NCBI RefSeq assembly: GCF_000346465.2
Contig: NC_034014.1
Coordinates: 1,141,404 to 1,205,403 of the forward strand
Length of the DNA stretch: 64,000 bases
Direction: 5' to 3'
Source: Prunus persica
Taxonomy: Eukaryota; Streptophyta; Magnoliopsida; Rosales; Rosaceae
A program made the translations under genes and the position numbers. The first letter of the stretch is position 1. Each line of letters opens with the position of its first letter. Below, piece by piece: positions 26,372-38,880 of this stretch. The notes below the pieces were generated by a model. It was given only the letters and a program-made list of their open reading frames with translations, did not search any database and had not been told where the DNA came from.

Positions 26372-27544
26372 TGTGGCTAAGCAATCACTATTTAAAGAAG
26401 AAACAAACTGAGAACAATTAGATTAATAAGCCTAAGATGGACCTAAGTCTAAGGTTCAGAATCACGATCCATGGATACTATGCTACTTTTCAAGTTCCAG
26501 TTTCCATGATTAACAGCTGGAGCGCCGTCTTTTTGTTTTTGGATTGTGTTGTGGGTGCAAAAGTCTTTTTCAATGTTTTATAATGCAGGGTAATTTCTTG
26601 GAAGCTGCAATTTTCTTTGACTCCTTCAAGCATCAAATTATGTCCATTTTAGATCATTTTCATTTGAGTTTATTATTTCCAAGCTCTTTGAAGAAAAATC
26701 CAAGCGGTAGCCGGTTGGTCATGATTGAATATTATCCCATATTGAAAAGTTAAAGGACATAGCATATAACTTCATTGGATTATTTGTCAAAACTTTACAT
26801 TGGCAATTTCACAAACCCACTTATACTAATGTAGTCTTTTTTATTTTATTTTAAAATTTGGGTCAAGAATATACTAACGTAGTTTGAGGATCGAATTTGG
26901 ACATTTCAAAATGGAGAGACCAACAACTCAAACTAAATACATGATAATTGAATAATTGTGATTGATATTATATTTCTCCAAGAGGAGGATATATATACAA
27001 GTACAAGTGGATTAGTTAATTCTCTAGTTTTTAGATATTCTCTCAAAAATTATCTTCGAAAAAAAAAATATATATTTTCTACTAGAATTTTGCTTCTTGT
27101 CTTCATTGTTGTACCTTTATGAATATTTCTCTGTTCTGGTGGTAGAAAACATTTACCTCTACTTGTCTTTGTTGTAAATTTTCCTTCTTTCCTCCCTTTT
27201 AGCTAAAAATATGGAAAGTTGTAGAGAAAAAAAGAAAGAAAGACGGATACAGATGGAAATGAGTCATAAAAGGGGTGCTGTCAAATCTGAGCTTAGAGTG
27301 TTGTGAGGGTAGGGAGCATTAGGACAGAATTGGAAAAAGATGGAAGAAAGACCCCATCAAGTGAAGACGATGAGACTTTGAATGCGAAATATTTAACTCT
27401 TGTTAAAATTCAAAAATATTTTCTGCGTCCATGTCTCTATGTTCATAGTCATCTGTTTTTTGGCCCAGCTTACTTCTAACTAAAGTTTCTAGTCTCTGAT
27501 CTTTCATGGTCATGCCCATCAGGTACTCTAAGTTGGGCACGACA
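26372..27544. other. Upstream region of LECRK copy A
   Basis: No gene. The part from about 26435 to 26835 recurs, interrupted by insertions, at 49195-49940 and partly at 50455-50580 and 59770-59980. It is therefore the ancestral upstream block of these receptor kinase copies. The rest is AT-rich spacer. Confidence 0.65.
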
Positions 27545-27785
27545 AAGAACATGACCCGCTGACACGAATTTTCCACCATAGTTCCAACGGCACCACCAAG
27601 AACACGACCCGCTAACATGAATTTGCCACCCTAGCTCCAAGGACACGAAAAGAACACGACCTGCTAACATGAATTTGCAACCCTAGCTCCAAGGACACGA
27701 AAAGAACACGACCCACTAACATGAATTTGCCACCCTAGCTCCAAGGACACGAAAAGAACACGACCCGCTGACCCGAATTTTCCAT
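27545..27785. repeat. 52-bp tandem repeat, about 4.5 copies
   Basis: Units carrying ACATGAATTTGCCACCCTAG, CTCCAAGGACACGAAAAGAA and CACGACCCGCT repeat with GAATTT at 27566, 27619, 27671, 27723 and 27774. The last three full units are nearly identical. Confidence 0.9.
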
Positions 27786-28140
27786 CCTTCCAAGCCAAAA
27801 GATATAATAAATATGAGCTCGTTAACCATTTAAATGTAACAGTCAAAATTCAATAGTAATAAATATGAGCGTTGCTATGAAACTCTAATTTGATTATTTG
27901 AAGTTGAAGCCAATTGCTAATGAAATCTATGACACAATGTTTCTTAACAAAAATCTATAATTTCCAATACATAAATAGAGCATATATCTAAGAAGCGATC
28001 ACAATGCAGAACTACAAACTAGTGTGATCACAGAATCAAAACTAAAAAAAGAACAAGAACAAGATTGACAAGCAGGAAATAAGCTAGTACTGGCAGTAAA
28101 ACCTTGGCTGCAATGCAATGCAATACAAACAAAGTTGGTT

Positions 28141-28180
28141 TCAGCCTGTTCTGGTGGTATGTGGGGATGGACATGGAGGA
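28141..28180 (-). pseudogene. LECRK copy B, last codons (part 1 of 2)
   Basis: Reads, on the minus strand, IPPCPSPHTTRTG and a stop at 28141-28143. This corresponds to the C-terminal HAPPCPSSYTSSA end of copy A. The sequence breaks off at about 28180, where transposon DNA begins. The preceding codons reappear at 39612. Confidence 0.75.
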
Positions 28181-29608
28181 ATGTTGGGTTCATTTTTACA
28201 CATGATTTATCATGTTATTCACCCAATATTTTGAGTTAGTTCTTGACATTTTATAGCTTTTTACTTCCTTTTTGTGTTTTCATAGGTTTTACCTTGGTTA
28301 GAATGAAAATGAGCTAAAAATGCATTATTGGTTATAAATTCTGTTTTTGTTCATTTTCGTAGGTCAACTTCTTGGCCTTGGATCAGCATGCTCCGGTGCT
28401 CGGATGAGGTGAAGATCTCCATGAAACTTGTTCCAATGGATGTTGACTACAACATATCCGAATTTGAGCTCCATTGGACAAGTATAGCCTATCCAACTGA
28501 TCCATAATTTTACCATAGCTTCAGAGATTTGTCTTGGGCCCCACTTGATGTCATCTTATTTCTACTTGTTACCATACCATTTGGTAACAATGAATTACCT
28601 TATTGAAGTGGGATTTTCTGAATCAAAGGTAGCCTTGGAATATATTTAAAAACAAAACTTCAGCATGACAAGGAGACAAGGAGGACACAATGCTAAAGGC
28701 TTTAACAAAAGGTGGAGTTTTATATTGAAGAATGAGTTGGAAAGGAGGAGAGAAGGGAGCAAAGAAGGCATCAGCCATTCTTGAAATCATTCATTCAATT
28801 TTGCAGAGGTTTTGGGAGCTTGGGAGCCAGAGAAGGAAGAAGGTGCAACCAAGCAAGAAGTGAAGAAGATTTTCACCATTGAAGACCTTGAGCTTCCATC
28901 ACTTTCACAAAATCTGTAAACTCTTTCTAGTTTTGTTTTAAATTTGTATTTGAAAAAAGTATGAGGAACTAAACTCCATAGCTGGGGCTTAGGTTGAAGC
29001 CCTAAACATGAATACTCTATTGTTTTGATGCTTGAGTGTATGAATTTCTAGATATTGATTCACTAAAATAATCTATCCTTGATGTATGTTTTTCTTTGAT
29101 TGATCACCTTTGAAAGCATGCTTCTTGAGGTTATTGGGATTATGTGTATCCTCATGTCTTCCTAAAAAACAAATGGATGAAGTAAGAATCATCCATGTGA
29201 ATTGGTTTCTTGAATGCCTAATGTAAACATCATGCTATTAGGGTTCTTGTGATGTTCATATTCTCTTTGAACTTAATGGGTTTTTTCTTGTAATCAATTC
29301 GAAGTACTAAGTACACCTAGATTGATTATAGGGAATGTGTAACACCCCGACTCCAAATTTAATCCCTTATTTAAATTATTTAAGTGAAATTACAAATTTA
29401 CCCTTGGGGTAGGGGTTTTGGTCATTTTCTTACCCGGAAAGATTTTGGGGTAGTAACTGGTATTCTTCGGTAGGTCATACTGAGATGAGTCCGTAGACAC
29501 GTGGTGGGCTCGAATTGGAGTTGTAACGAGAGAGATATGGTCAAAAGAAACTCAGTGGCACAATCGTAATTATTTTGAAATGGGATTTTTTATAAAAATC
29601 AGATTTTT

Positions 29609-29611
<3 letters not shown>

Positions 29612-29669
<58 letters not shown>
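29612..29669. repeat. (CT)n microsatellite
   Basis: A CT run of about 58 bases inside the solo LTR. Confidence 0.95.
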
Positions 29670-29673
<4 letters not shown>

Positions 29674-30934
29674 CCGATCGCGCCTCCTCTCTGTCAAAAC
29701 AGCAGTGGCGGTTTTTCCGCCGCCACCGCTTCCTCCGGCCACCATTCGAGGTGGTGTTGGTCCCAAAATGACCGGCTGGTCTCCTGCTTCCAACCCCAGC
29801 CAAGCCCCGTTGCCAGCAGCCGCGAGTTTCGTAGGAAATTGCAGAAAATTCGGCGGTTTTTCTTAACTTTTCAAACCGCTCGTTCTCTCTCATTTCTCCT
29901 CCAAATTTGACGAGTAAGGTATGAATTTCTACCTATTTTCCATGCTCTAGCTGATGGTTGGGTAGGATTGCATCAATTTTGAGCCTAAGTCGTTCGATTT
30001 TGGATATAGGGTTCGGCTGATTTTGGGATCTCGATTCCGGCCACTTCCGGTCGGTTTTTGGGGCAGGTCCAAGAACAAAAATGGCTCCAAATAGGGTGTT
30101 ATACCTAGGGTAGGAGTTTGGAGCCGTGATTTTGAGATTTTCCGGCGATGCGTAATCGCTTTGGGCACCCAGCGCTGCCTGAGCATGGGCGAGGGTGGTC
30201 GAGTTGCACTTTACTTCGATGAGATCCTTAGGTTGTCACGAGTGCGTAGGATTTCGCGGATCTCAATTCGGACTTCGTTTGACTATCGAACAGATATCGT
30301 CTATTGCGTGTGATCTGGGTTTGATAGGTTGGGACAGTTGGATGGTCTCAAATTTAATATATGTTAATCTAGGTATTTCTAGAATCGTGTAGGAATTCAC
30401 GAATCATGAATCGGAGCCCCGGATGTTCCGATTTATTAATTTAAAGTTTATGTTTTATAATAACCTGCAGATCGTGCGATCGTGAGCGATATGGACCAAA
30501 CTTGCAGGAAGAGTGTCCTATACCTAGTAGCACCCATAGGAACTTTTGGATCAGAATTTGGAGGTGGTGGGCCTCGTGGGCCCATTTGACCAGAGTTGGG
30601 GTAGTTTGACCCTTGGTTGACTGTGAGTCTTCCGGGGTAGTCTTACCTTCCCAGGAGGATTTAAATGACTGTAGAGACAGGTCTTGAATGTTAGATGAAT
30701 TATGTTGATTATGTGGGATTATGATATTAATTTATTGTTTTAAATTGGGGAATTATCGGATGCTAGACTATTGTGGAGGTTTAGACAATATTAGAATTAA
30801 TACATATATTTATATATGTTTGTAAAGGTATAAAAAAAGTCTAGAATGTCAGTTTGAAGTGCTATACGCACTACCCTAGGCACCTCTCCGGGTTTCGGTT
30901 ACACTATAAGTACCACCCTGTGAAAGTTAGGTCC

Positions 30935-31310
30935 CACGTGGCGTAGATTATCCGGCGTGCGGACAGGCTCCATACGTGGAGTTGGTAGTACCGGTGTATG
31001 GGAAGATTACGTGATAATATGTTGAGATCGCACGTGGCGTAGGTTATCCGCGTGTCGACAGACCCCATACGTGGCGTTGGTTGTACCGGCGTATGGGGAG
31101 ATATTGTAATATGATGTTGAGGTCTAGCGTAGTGTAGGTTATCCGGCGTTGAGACAGACCCCATACGTGGCGTTGGTTGTACCGGCGTATGGGGAGATAT
31201 TGTGATAGTATGTTGAGGTTGCACGTGGCGTAGGTTATCCAGCGTGTTGATAAACTCCATACGTGGTGTTGGTTATACCGGCGTATGAGGAGATATTGTG
31301 AAATACAGAG
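30935..31310. repeat. 95-96 bp tandem repeat, about four copies, within the solo LTR
   Basis: The phrase GTAGGTTATCC recurs with TCC at 30951, 31047, 31142 and 31238. Each unit also contains CCATACGTGGCGTTGGTTGT and GTACCGGCGTATGGGGAGAT. A minus-strand open frame across the array is a by-product of the repeat. Confidence 0.9.
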
Positions 31311-32141
31311 AGATGAATAAAGGTATTATTATGTTTGGAATCGGGTTTTAGTAGGAAGAACTACGTGTGGCTTGATCCCTCAGTGAGGGTATTTAGGCAG
31401 CCTAAGGTTACTAGGTGCAGCCGCAGACTAAATGTTAGTCATATGTTTTATTGAGGTTGGTTCAGACCTTGTCGTTGGTCCTGAGATTATGGGGAAAACG
31501 AGATGGCACTGTGTTAGGATGTTAAAACCTCGTATATTGGGATTGGAAAGTTAGATGATGTATGTTGTATTTAGTATTCATAATTCATATTTGAATTTAT
31601 TGTTTGCCTTGTTTAAAGGTATAAATTTATTTGATAGCGTGCTTAGTGGTTTGTTGCAAATTATCGGAAGGCCGAAGGCCGTTTATGTGAATTGCATGTT
31701 ATTACATTGTGCATGCTGCCAGTTGAGAATATAAAATGTGTTTTATGTAGGTTGAAATTTTGGGAAATGTTCAATTTACAGGGGAGACTCTGTCGAAATT
31801 TTGGTAGAAAGTCTTGTACCCTTATTCCTTTTGGGGAAAAAAGGATATAGTTTTAGAAGTGGGCCCGACATCAGGGTGATATCGGGGCGGGTCCTGTCAG
31901 AATGCACGAGTATTGTAGCACTAGCCTTGCACTCTACTTATATTAGAGAGAATCAGTGCGTCTTGAGCCACCAATCCCGGTCTTGATTGTGAACATCTTC
32001 ATCAACACATTTAACCACCCACCCACACCCCCCCCCATCCCAAATTTGTTGTATGTTTGTGTTGTTTGAAACGTTGTGTGTTTTGTTCTCTGAATTTTGT
32101 TTATTTTCGTATTTGTTTTTGGTATTTGGTTCATGCTGAGT

Positions 32142-32440
32142 TCTTTGTTTTTCTGTGCTGAATCCAACCGTATAAAGAACGTGAAATGTAGACAAATGAT
32201 TGGAAAGTTATAGGTCAAAAACTGGACAGAGGTTGAAACTGAAAACAGGAGAAACGAATTTGCCTGAAAATGATCGGTCGCCACTGTTTGCACGACCGGT
32301 CGCTTTTGTTTTCCATTTTGGCCTAGTTTGACTTCTTTGTTTTTCTGTGCTAAATCCAATCCTGTAAAGAACGTGAAATTCGGACAAATGGTTAAAAAGT
32401 TATGGGCCAAAAACGGGGCAGAGGTCGAACGTGAATTTTG
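32142..32440. repeat. Direct repeat of about 110 bp
   Basis: CTTTGTTTTTCTGTGCTGAA at about 32145 and its near-copy at about 32335 each begin a diverged block of about 110 bp, 190 bp apart. Between them lies GACCGGTCGC-type sequence. Confidence 0.7.
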
Positions 32441-34543
32441 TGTTTATCTTTGGTTTCTGGTTGTTTCATTTCTTTTACCATTTCTTTACTCATTTTTAGC
32501 TTTCAATTGTATTGTGCTTTGTGTTGTGTTAAATAAGTGTTCTTTACGTACTCAAATTAGAACTTGTAGTAAGCCGACAGTTCCTTGTGGGATCGACCCC
32601 GTACTTACAAAATCTATACCTCAATAGATTCGTGCACTTGCGGGTATTTTTAAGGTTTATTTACTGTACTATCACCTGAAACTTCGGTCAAATCTCATTT
32701 TACCCCTCCAAAAATAAAGTGGCCCACTTAACCCCCTTGACCGTGGTTTGATGACTCACTTTGCCTCATGTCGTCAACTCCATCCAAAAGTTCGTTAACT
32801 TTGATGACATGGCAAGTGGAGCCCACCTTCACCTAAATAAAAATATAATTAAATATTATAATAATTATAAAAAAAAGAAAAGAAAACTACATTTAAACGA
32901 AGTAAAATTTAAAAAAGTAACCAAAAAAAAGGGGGAAAAGAAATAATCAAACAAACCCATCTCCCCTCCTCTCACCCCACGGCAAAACCCAGCCCCCCAA
33001 ACCCCTCTCCCCTCTTCTCCCACCTGCAACTCGATTTCTTCTGACCACCACCCACAGAACAAAACCCCGTTCTTTTGGTATTTTTCCACAACTACTCCTC
33101 CCCCCTTCCAAGCCAACCCACCCGTCTCCCTATCTACCTCTCTTCTTCTCTCTCCCCCTTTCTTCCTTTCTCTCCCTTCCACACACAAAACATTGAACCC
33201 AGTCGCACCAGCCTACCTAGATTCGAAAACAGTGATGGTTTTTCAATTTCAATTCTTTCTTTTTTTCAATTTTCTCTCCCTCCTCTTACCGTGGGTCGTC
33301 GATTACCGAATTTGTGCAGAATCACAATCCTGTGTTGTGAACTTTGGAGAGGATCTCAATCTCGTTCTCCGCATTGTGAAGGCTTGCCGACGACATCGAT
33401 TGAGATGGGTTGTGGGATTTAGTTTTTTTTACTACTGTTGAGAATGACATGTAGAGAAAAGGCAAACAAAGCTGGGCTTTTTGTCGATATGTTGGTGGGT
33501 TCTTTGAGATTGAGAGAATAAAGCTAGAGAGAGATTAAGATTGAATTAGAGGAGGAGATGATAAAGGTAAAGGTTGTATGAGGTGGTGATGGTGATTGAA
33601 TGGGTTGGGGAGGTAATTGGAGAGTGCTGTGTTATCAATTTTTAAATTTTTTTAGTTTTTTTATTGTAGATTTTTATTGTTTTTATTAAGGCTTAAATGC
33701 TACAGTGCCCCCTAGAACATTGGTCAATTCTCACTTTACCCCCTTAAAGTTAAAGTGACCCACTTTGCCCATTTGACCAATATTTCGTGTTTTACTTAAC
33801 CACTTTCCGTCAACGCCATTCCAAATTCCATTAAACTAATGATGTGGTAGGGGTAGTTTGGTCAATTCAATTGAGCTGGAATTTTTCCCACCAATCTGAG
33901 GGTGTGACGTGTACATGTGGACCCCACATCGAACATCTGATATAGTTCAAATGGCTTGATTGCCTGCTGATGTGGAATTGGGGACCCATCTCTAACAAAA
34001 CAACCACGACAATCTTTGAGAACTCAAAAATGAAAACAGAAAATTAGATTGGGATGGAAAATTGTGATTTAGGGATTTTAGAGCTAGGGTTTGAGAATAA
34101 GGATCGAGAGAGGGAGAGCGCTCTCAGTTGGTTTCGACAACTTGAAGGCAAGAAGAAGCGACGCGATGCGACTCGACTTGAAGACGATGCCCGTTTGGGG
34201 AGAAGCATGAGCAGGGTAACCTGGGTACGGTAAGTGATTCTTTTGAAAAGGGACCTGTTTTCTGAAAAAAAAAATCTTGTCTTGTGATGTGGAAAAGAAT
34301 CTTGACATGATAGTGATGCGCATTGTGTAGAAATTGATAGGGTTTAGGTCTTTTTGTGTTATGTGTTGTCGGCATAGTGGGTTCTAAAGCAGTATACCTT
34401 TCCTGATGTGGTCCCGTTTTTGTTTTCTTCTAGTTGGCTTTGAATATGTTCATCGAACCATGGTTGTTGTCTTGCTTTTAATAAGTGGCTTAGAATACTA
34501 TCTTGCTTTTTGATAAAAACAAACCCTTTTTGTTTCTGTGCAG

Positions 34544-37500
34544 AGGATAAAGAATTGGTCACTTTTGAAGTGCATCATGGTGGCAGAATTGTGAAAAACA
34601 AACATAATAAGTGGTGTTATACTGTTGCTTCTGTAGGATATTTGGATTGGTGTACTATGGAGTATATAAATATGTTAGGGATGTGGGAGCAAATGAAACT
34701 GCTTGGGCACATGCGGAAAGTATCTCTTAAAGGAGTAGTAAATGATGAGTTACTGGATATAGACTGGGATGGTGAGCTGTTAAGTTTGTGTGATAAGGTA
34801 CCACTTTCTTATGAGAGAGTGGAGCTGATTTATGTACAACACATTGAAGAGGAAGGTGTTGCAGTGAATGATGATTGTGAAGAGGTAGGTGTGGCATTGA
34901 ATGAGGATAGTGAGAATATTGGGCCTGTTAGTGGTGAAAATGGGGCTTTTACTAAAGGCATTGGGCCACTAAACAATGATAAAGAGGGCCGGCCTTTTAC
35001 TGAGGATCATGGGCCTGCTTGCAGGCTTGCAGAGTTGAAGACTAGGTTTCAAGTGATGATGATGGGCCCCTGAACAATGAGGGTTGTAGGGCTGATATAG
35101 GTGAGACTGATGTGGAAGATAGTGAAGACAGTGAAGAAAAAGACAAGGAAGAGGACCCTGATTTTGTTGACAGTGCTTATGAGTAGAGTGAAAATGAATG
35201 TGAGTTGTTGAAAAAGGATGATAAAGCATTTGAAAATTATATAGACCAGCCAGAAGTAGTTGAAGACCCAAACGCCCTTGTAGATGAAGATCGGGGGTCA
35301 ACTGATGTAGCTAAAAGTGATGTTGAGAGCTTGGATAGTAGCTCATATGATGAGGATGAAGGGAACCAGAAGAAAAGGAAGAAGAAATTGCCTAAATTTC
35401 AAGAATTTAAGCCTGAAACAAACATGCGCAACCTTGTGTTTAAGCTAGGTTTAAGGTTTGCAACCACTGACCTATTTATGAAAGCAATTAGGAACTATTC
35501 AATTGTGAACAGGAGGACGATTAAATTCAAATGCAATGATCGTGATAAGGTGAGGGTAGTGTGTGCAAGAAATTGTAACCGGGTTTGTTTTGCTTCAGCA
35601 GTGAATGGTAGTGAATGGGTTCAAGTGAAGAAGTTGGTTGACGAGCATGATTGTGGGACAATTGATCATAACTTTCATGCTAACTCAACATGGTTAGCTC
35701 AGAGATATGCTACTCAACTATCTAGAAAGCGTAATTGGGATATGAGAACTTTTAAGCAGTAGGTACAAGAAGATTTGTTTGTGATAGCTTCTAAATCCCA
35801 AATATATAGGGCAAGGCAGAAGGCAACATCCAGATATGAGGAGACTTATGAAAAACAGTATGAATTATTGTGGGATTATGTTGCTGAACTAAGAAGGACA
35901 AATGTCGGTAGCACAGTCATTATCAAATGTGAGTTGGAGGGTGAAATGCCAAGATTTCAGAGGATTTACATTTGCTTGGCTGCAGTTAAACAAGGGTTTT
36001 TGCAGGGATGTAGGCAAGTTATAGGATTTGATGCTTGTCATATAGAAGGTCATCACCCTGGACAATTGTTATCTGCTGTTGGTGTGGATCCTAACAATGA
36101 CATGTATCCTATTGCGTATGCAGTGGTTGAGGTAGAGAATTATGAAACATGGTCATGGTTTTGTCAACTGTTGGCAGAGGACCTTGGAATAGAAAACAAC
36201 AGAGGATATGTCTTTATCACGGACAAGCAAAAAGGCTTGATTGATGCAGTACATGATCATTTTCCAAATGTTGAGCACATACACTGCCTCAAACACTTAG
36301 AAGCAAATTTTTTGTTTGTTGGTCACAGAGGATTGGTGTTGAAATTGCAAATGGAGAAAATCGCAAAGAGCACAACCATCCCATGGTGGGATGCTGAGAT
36401 GAAAAATATGAGACAGCTGAGCCAAGTTGCATTTGATTGGGTAGCGGCCTTAGATTCATCACAATGGTATAGAGCTCACTTTAAAACTCATTCCAAGTAT
36501 GACATCCTTTTGAATAATATGTGTGAGGCTTTTAACGGTGCCCTTGTAGAAGTACGAGACAAACCTATTTTAACCATGCTAAAGAGAATTAGATACTATA
36601 TTATGTTGTTGATGGCAACTAGAAGAGCATCTTGTGAGAAATGAAAACATGCCATTGGTCTAAGGATTTTTGGGATTTTGGAGAAAACGAAGAAAGAATC
36701 AGCTTGGTGCATTCCAAAGCTTGCTGGGGAGAGTTTATATGAGGTCAAAAATCATGATGGAAGTCAGGTTGTGGTTGATTTGGCAAGGCATTGTTGTTCA
36801 TGTAGGGGATGAGATATTACTGGGATCCCATGCAAGTATGCTTGTGCTGCCATTGGCCAATTAAATGGGGATCATATTGCTTATGTTGATGCTTGTTACA
36901 AGAAGGAGGCCTTTATGAGAGCTTATAGTCCAATGGTTCATCCAATGACAAGTGAAGACTTGTGGCCTAAGTGTCATAAGCCTCCTTTGATGCCACCACT
37001 TTATCATAAACAACCTGGGAGACCAAGGAAGAAGAGGATGAGGTCAGCAGGTGAACAACCTAGCAAATCTAATCCTATAGCCACCAAGTTGCAGAGGTAT
37101 AACTTGGAAACCAAGTGTTCACTTTGTAGACAAGGAGGCCATAATAGGAGGAGCTGCCCTAAGGCAAAAGAAGGCAGCATCATTCAGGTTTGTCTCTTCT
37201 AAAAAGACATTGGCAATGCATTTTTGTTTTGTATCTTTATTATTTATTTATTTTCAAGTGATTCTATTCTTATGTTAGGTCCCATGTAAACGAAAAGTGA
37301 AGAAATCTGCCTAAGATACAATATCAACCAAAAGGATTACAAGACAATCAAGAGCCAAGCAACCTGTAAGTGACTTTATCTTTATTGATATTAAGAGGAA
37401 GAGGTATGAGATGTAGTTGATGTAAATTGGAATCCTTTTCAATTTTTAGGTGAGAAGAAGGTTGGAAACTGGCCAGTGTTCTCAAACTAGCCAGTGTTCT

Positions 37501-37967
37501 CAAACTCCACATGGTTCTGAAATAGCCCAAGCTTCCCAAACTGCCCCAACCCCAGCATCTTAAACTGCCCCAGCCCCAGCATCTCAAACTGCCCCACCTT
37601 CAGAAACTGCCCAAGCATCTCAAAGTGGCCTAGCTTCAGAAAACTCCAAAAAAAGAGAGGTGTAAGTCTCCTGCAAAGAGGATTAAATTTCCCAAAAAGA
37701 AGATGGTTCTCAAACTGTGCAAGACTCTCAATCTGTGCAGGAACTGAATCTGTGCAACCTTGTCCAATTTCTCAAATTGGCCAAAGTTCTCAACCTGCCC
37801 AAACTGCCCAAACTTCTCAAACTGTGCCAGGATCTCAACTAAGTGCAAGCTCATCACACCCTTTTGCCAATGGTACAAGCAAAAAGAGGTTCAAATCTCC
37901 TGCCAAGAGGAAGAAATTTACCAATCGGAAGGATTTGTTGGATGGTTATCAGCCTTGGAGATTTTGA
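34544..37967 (+). pseudogene. MuDR-type MULE transposase, decayed
   Basis: After an untranslated exon with a donor at about 34229 (GTACG then GTAAGTG) and an acceptor at 34543, the frame opens with EDKELVTFEVHHGG. Domains follow in order: an N-terminal MULE domain, an acidic linker, the MuDR plant domain (MRNLVFKLGLRFATTDLFMK), and the MULE DDE core with Asp in GFDACHIEG, Asp in FITDKQKGL and Glu in NMCEAFNGA. A SWIM zinc finger (CCSCRG, GIPCKYACAA), a CCHC-like knuckle (CSLCRQGGHNRRSC) and a SQTA-rich tail ending GYQPWRF complete it. It is broken by a frameshift near 35040-35075 and by stops at 35184, 35760, 36642 and 36810. At the last three, Trp would be expected. The tail has further stops. 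Confidence 0.92.
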
Positions 37968-38464
37968 TCATGTGCAAGTGTTCTGTGTGTTTTGTTAAAA
38001 TGCCTCTTATAAAGACCTTTTCATTCCACTTTTATTTTGCATGTACAATTGTTAAGGACAACCCTTTCAAATGGGGCTTTTGATTGAACAATTATTTTGC
38101 AAGTCCAACTATTAAGAACTTTATTAGTAATGTTATAAACTGGGAGGATTTGATTAGTGTTATAAAACCCATGATTGTATGTTATGAACTGTTGCAAGTG
38201 TTTGTGGTACTTTTGATTTGGTAATGCTTTTCATACCATTACATAGGAGGTCAAAATCCAATAAGTAACTCCCACATTGTGTTCAACAACCACATTCATT
38301 ACATAAGTACCAATACATTGTTACATCCAGTTGCAAATTCAAACCATGTTCCTTCATCATTACATAGCTACCAATACATGATATTTTACATAGAGTTGCA
38401 AAATACAGACTTCTACAATCTGCCTAATTCCTCCATTGCAATGGCCACATGTTGTGCCAAGTTG

Positions 38465-38880
38465 TTACATAAATTGCCAAAACAACACCACCATTACTAA
38501 ACCCCATGAAAGAATAAGCCAACCCATTAAGTTTCTTTTTCTTACTTGACGATGCCCAACGTCCTTTTCAAGTTTCTTCAATCTAAGTAGCCAACTCACC
38601 AGAGCCTTCTCTCTAGGTCGAAATTCAACATCCACCCAAACAAAAAACCCGCATCCTTTTTTCCTCATCTGCATCAACCATTAATACTAATTAATAAAAA
38701 AATTTAACCGGATTCACAAACTTTCAACAACATAACCCCTGATGAGTTTGGACAAACATGGAATCTTCTAAGTGGGTTCGCCTCAGTCCATGAAGTTTGT
38801 AAGCGAGCTATCTTCCCACAAAAGCAATGCGGTGCCGCCACATCCAACTCTTCCCCTTTGTCAACTATTTCAGTCTTCAT
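38465..38880 (-). CDS. GRF-type zinc-finger protein with C-terminal membrane segment, carried by the MULE
   Basis: Two exons (38880-38737 and 38668-38465) with a GT donor after TCATCAGGG and a TGATGCAG acceptor give 115 residues in phase with no stop. The zinc-finger pattern is HCFCGKIARLQTS, NPLRRFHVCPN and KKGCGFFVWVD, the CxCG...C...C layout of GRF fingers. A basic stretch (RLKKLEKD, RKRNL) and a hydrophobic end (GWLILSWGLVMVVLFW) follow, as in many small plant GRF proteins. GRF fingers elsewhere bind nucleic acid; the function in this element is unknown. It is convergent with the transposase, 0.5 kb from its end, with its 5' side near the right inverted repeat. Intact reading contrasts with the decayed transposase. 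Confidence 0.82.

Larger units (their letters stand above)
29338..31899. mobile_element. Solo LTR, 2.56 kb, nested in the outer element
   Basis: It begins TGTAACACCCCGAC and ends CGGGTCCTGTCA. A perfect 5-bp duplication GAATG lies on both sides (29333-29337 and 31900-31904). There is no second LTR copy, primer-binding site or polyprotein, so it is best read as a solo LTR left by recombination. Its unusual length comes partly from a CT microsatellite and a 95-bp tandem array. Confidence 0.82.

Noticed and set aside
29570..29893. Arg/Glu-rich open frames around 29.6-29.9 kb
   Set aside because: The repeats come from the CT/GA microsatellite; no conserved domain.
30904..31260. Minus-strand open frame of 118 codons with internal peptide repeats
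   Set aside because: It is entirely the product of the 95-bp tandem array in a solo LTR, and the unit length is not constant in codons.
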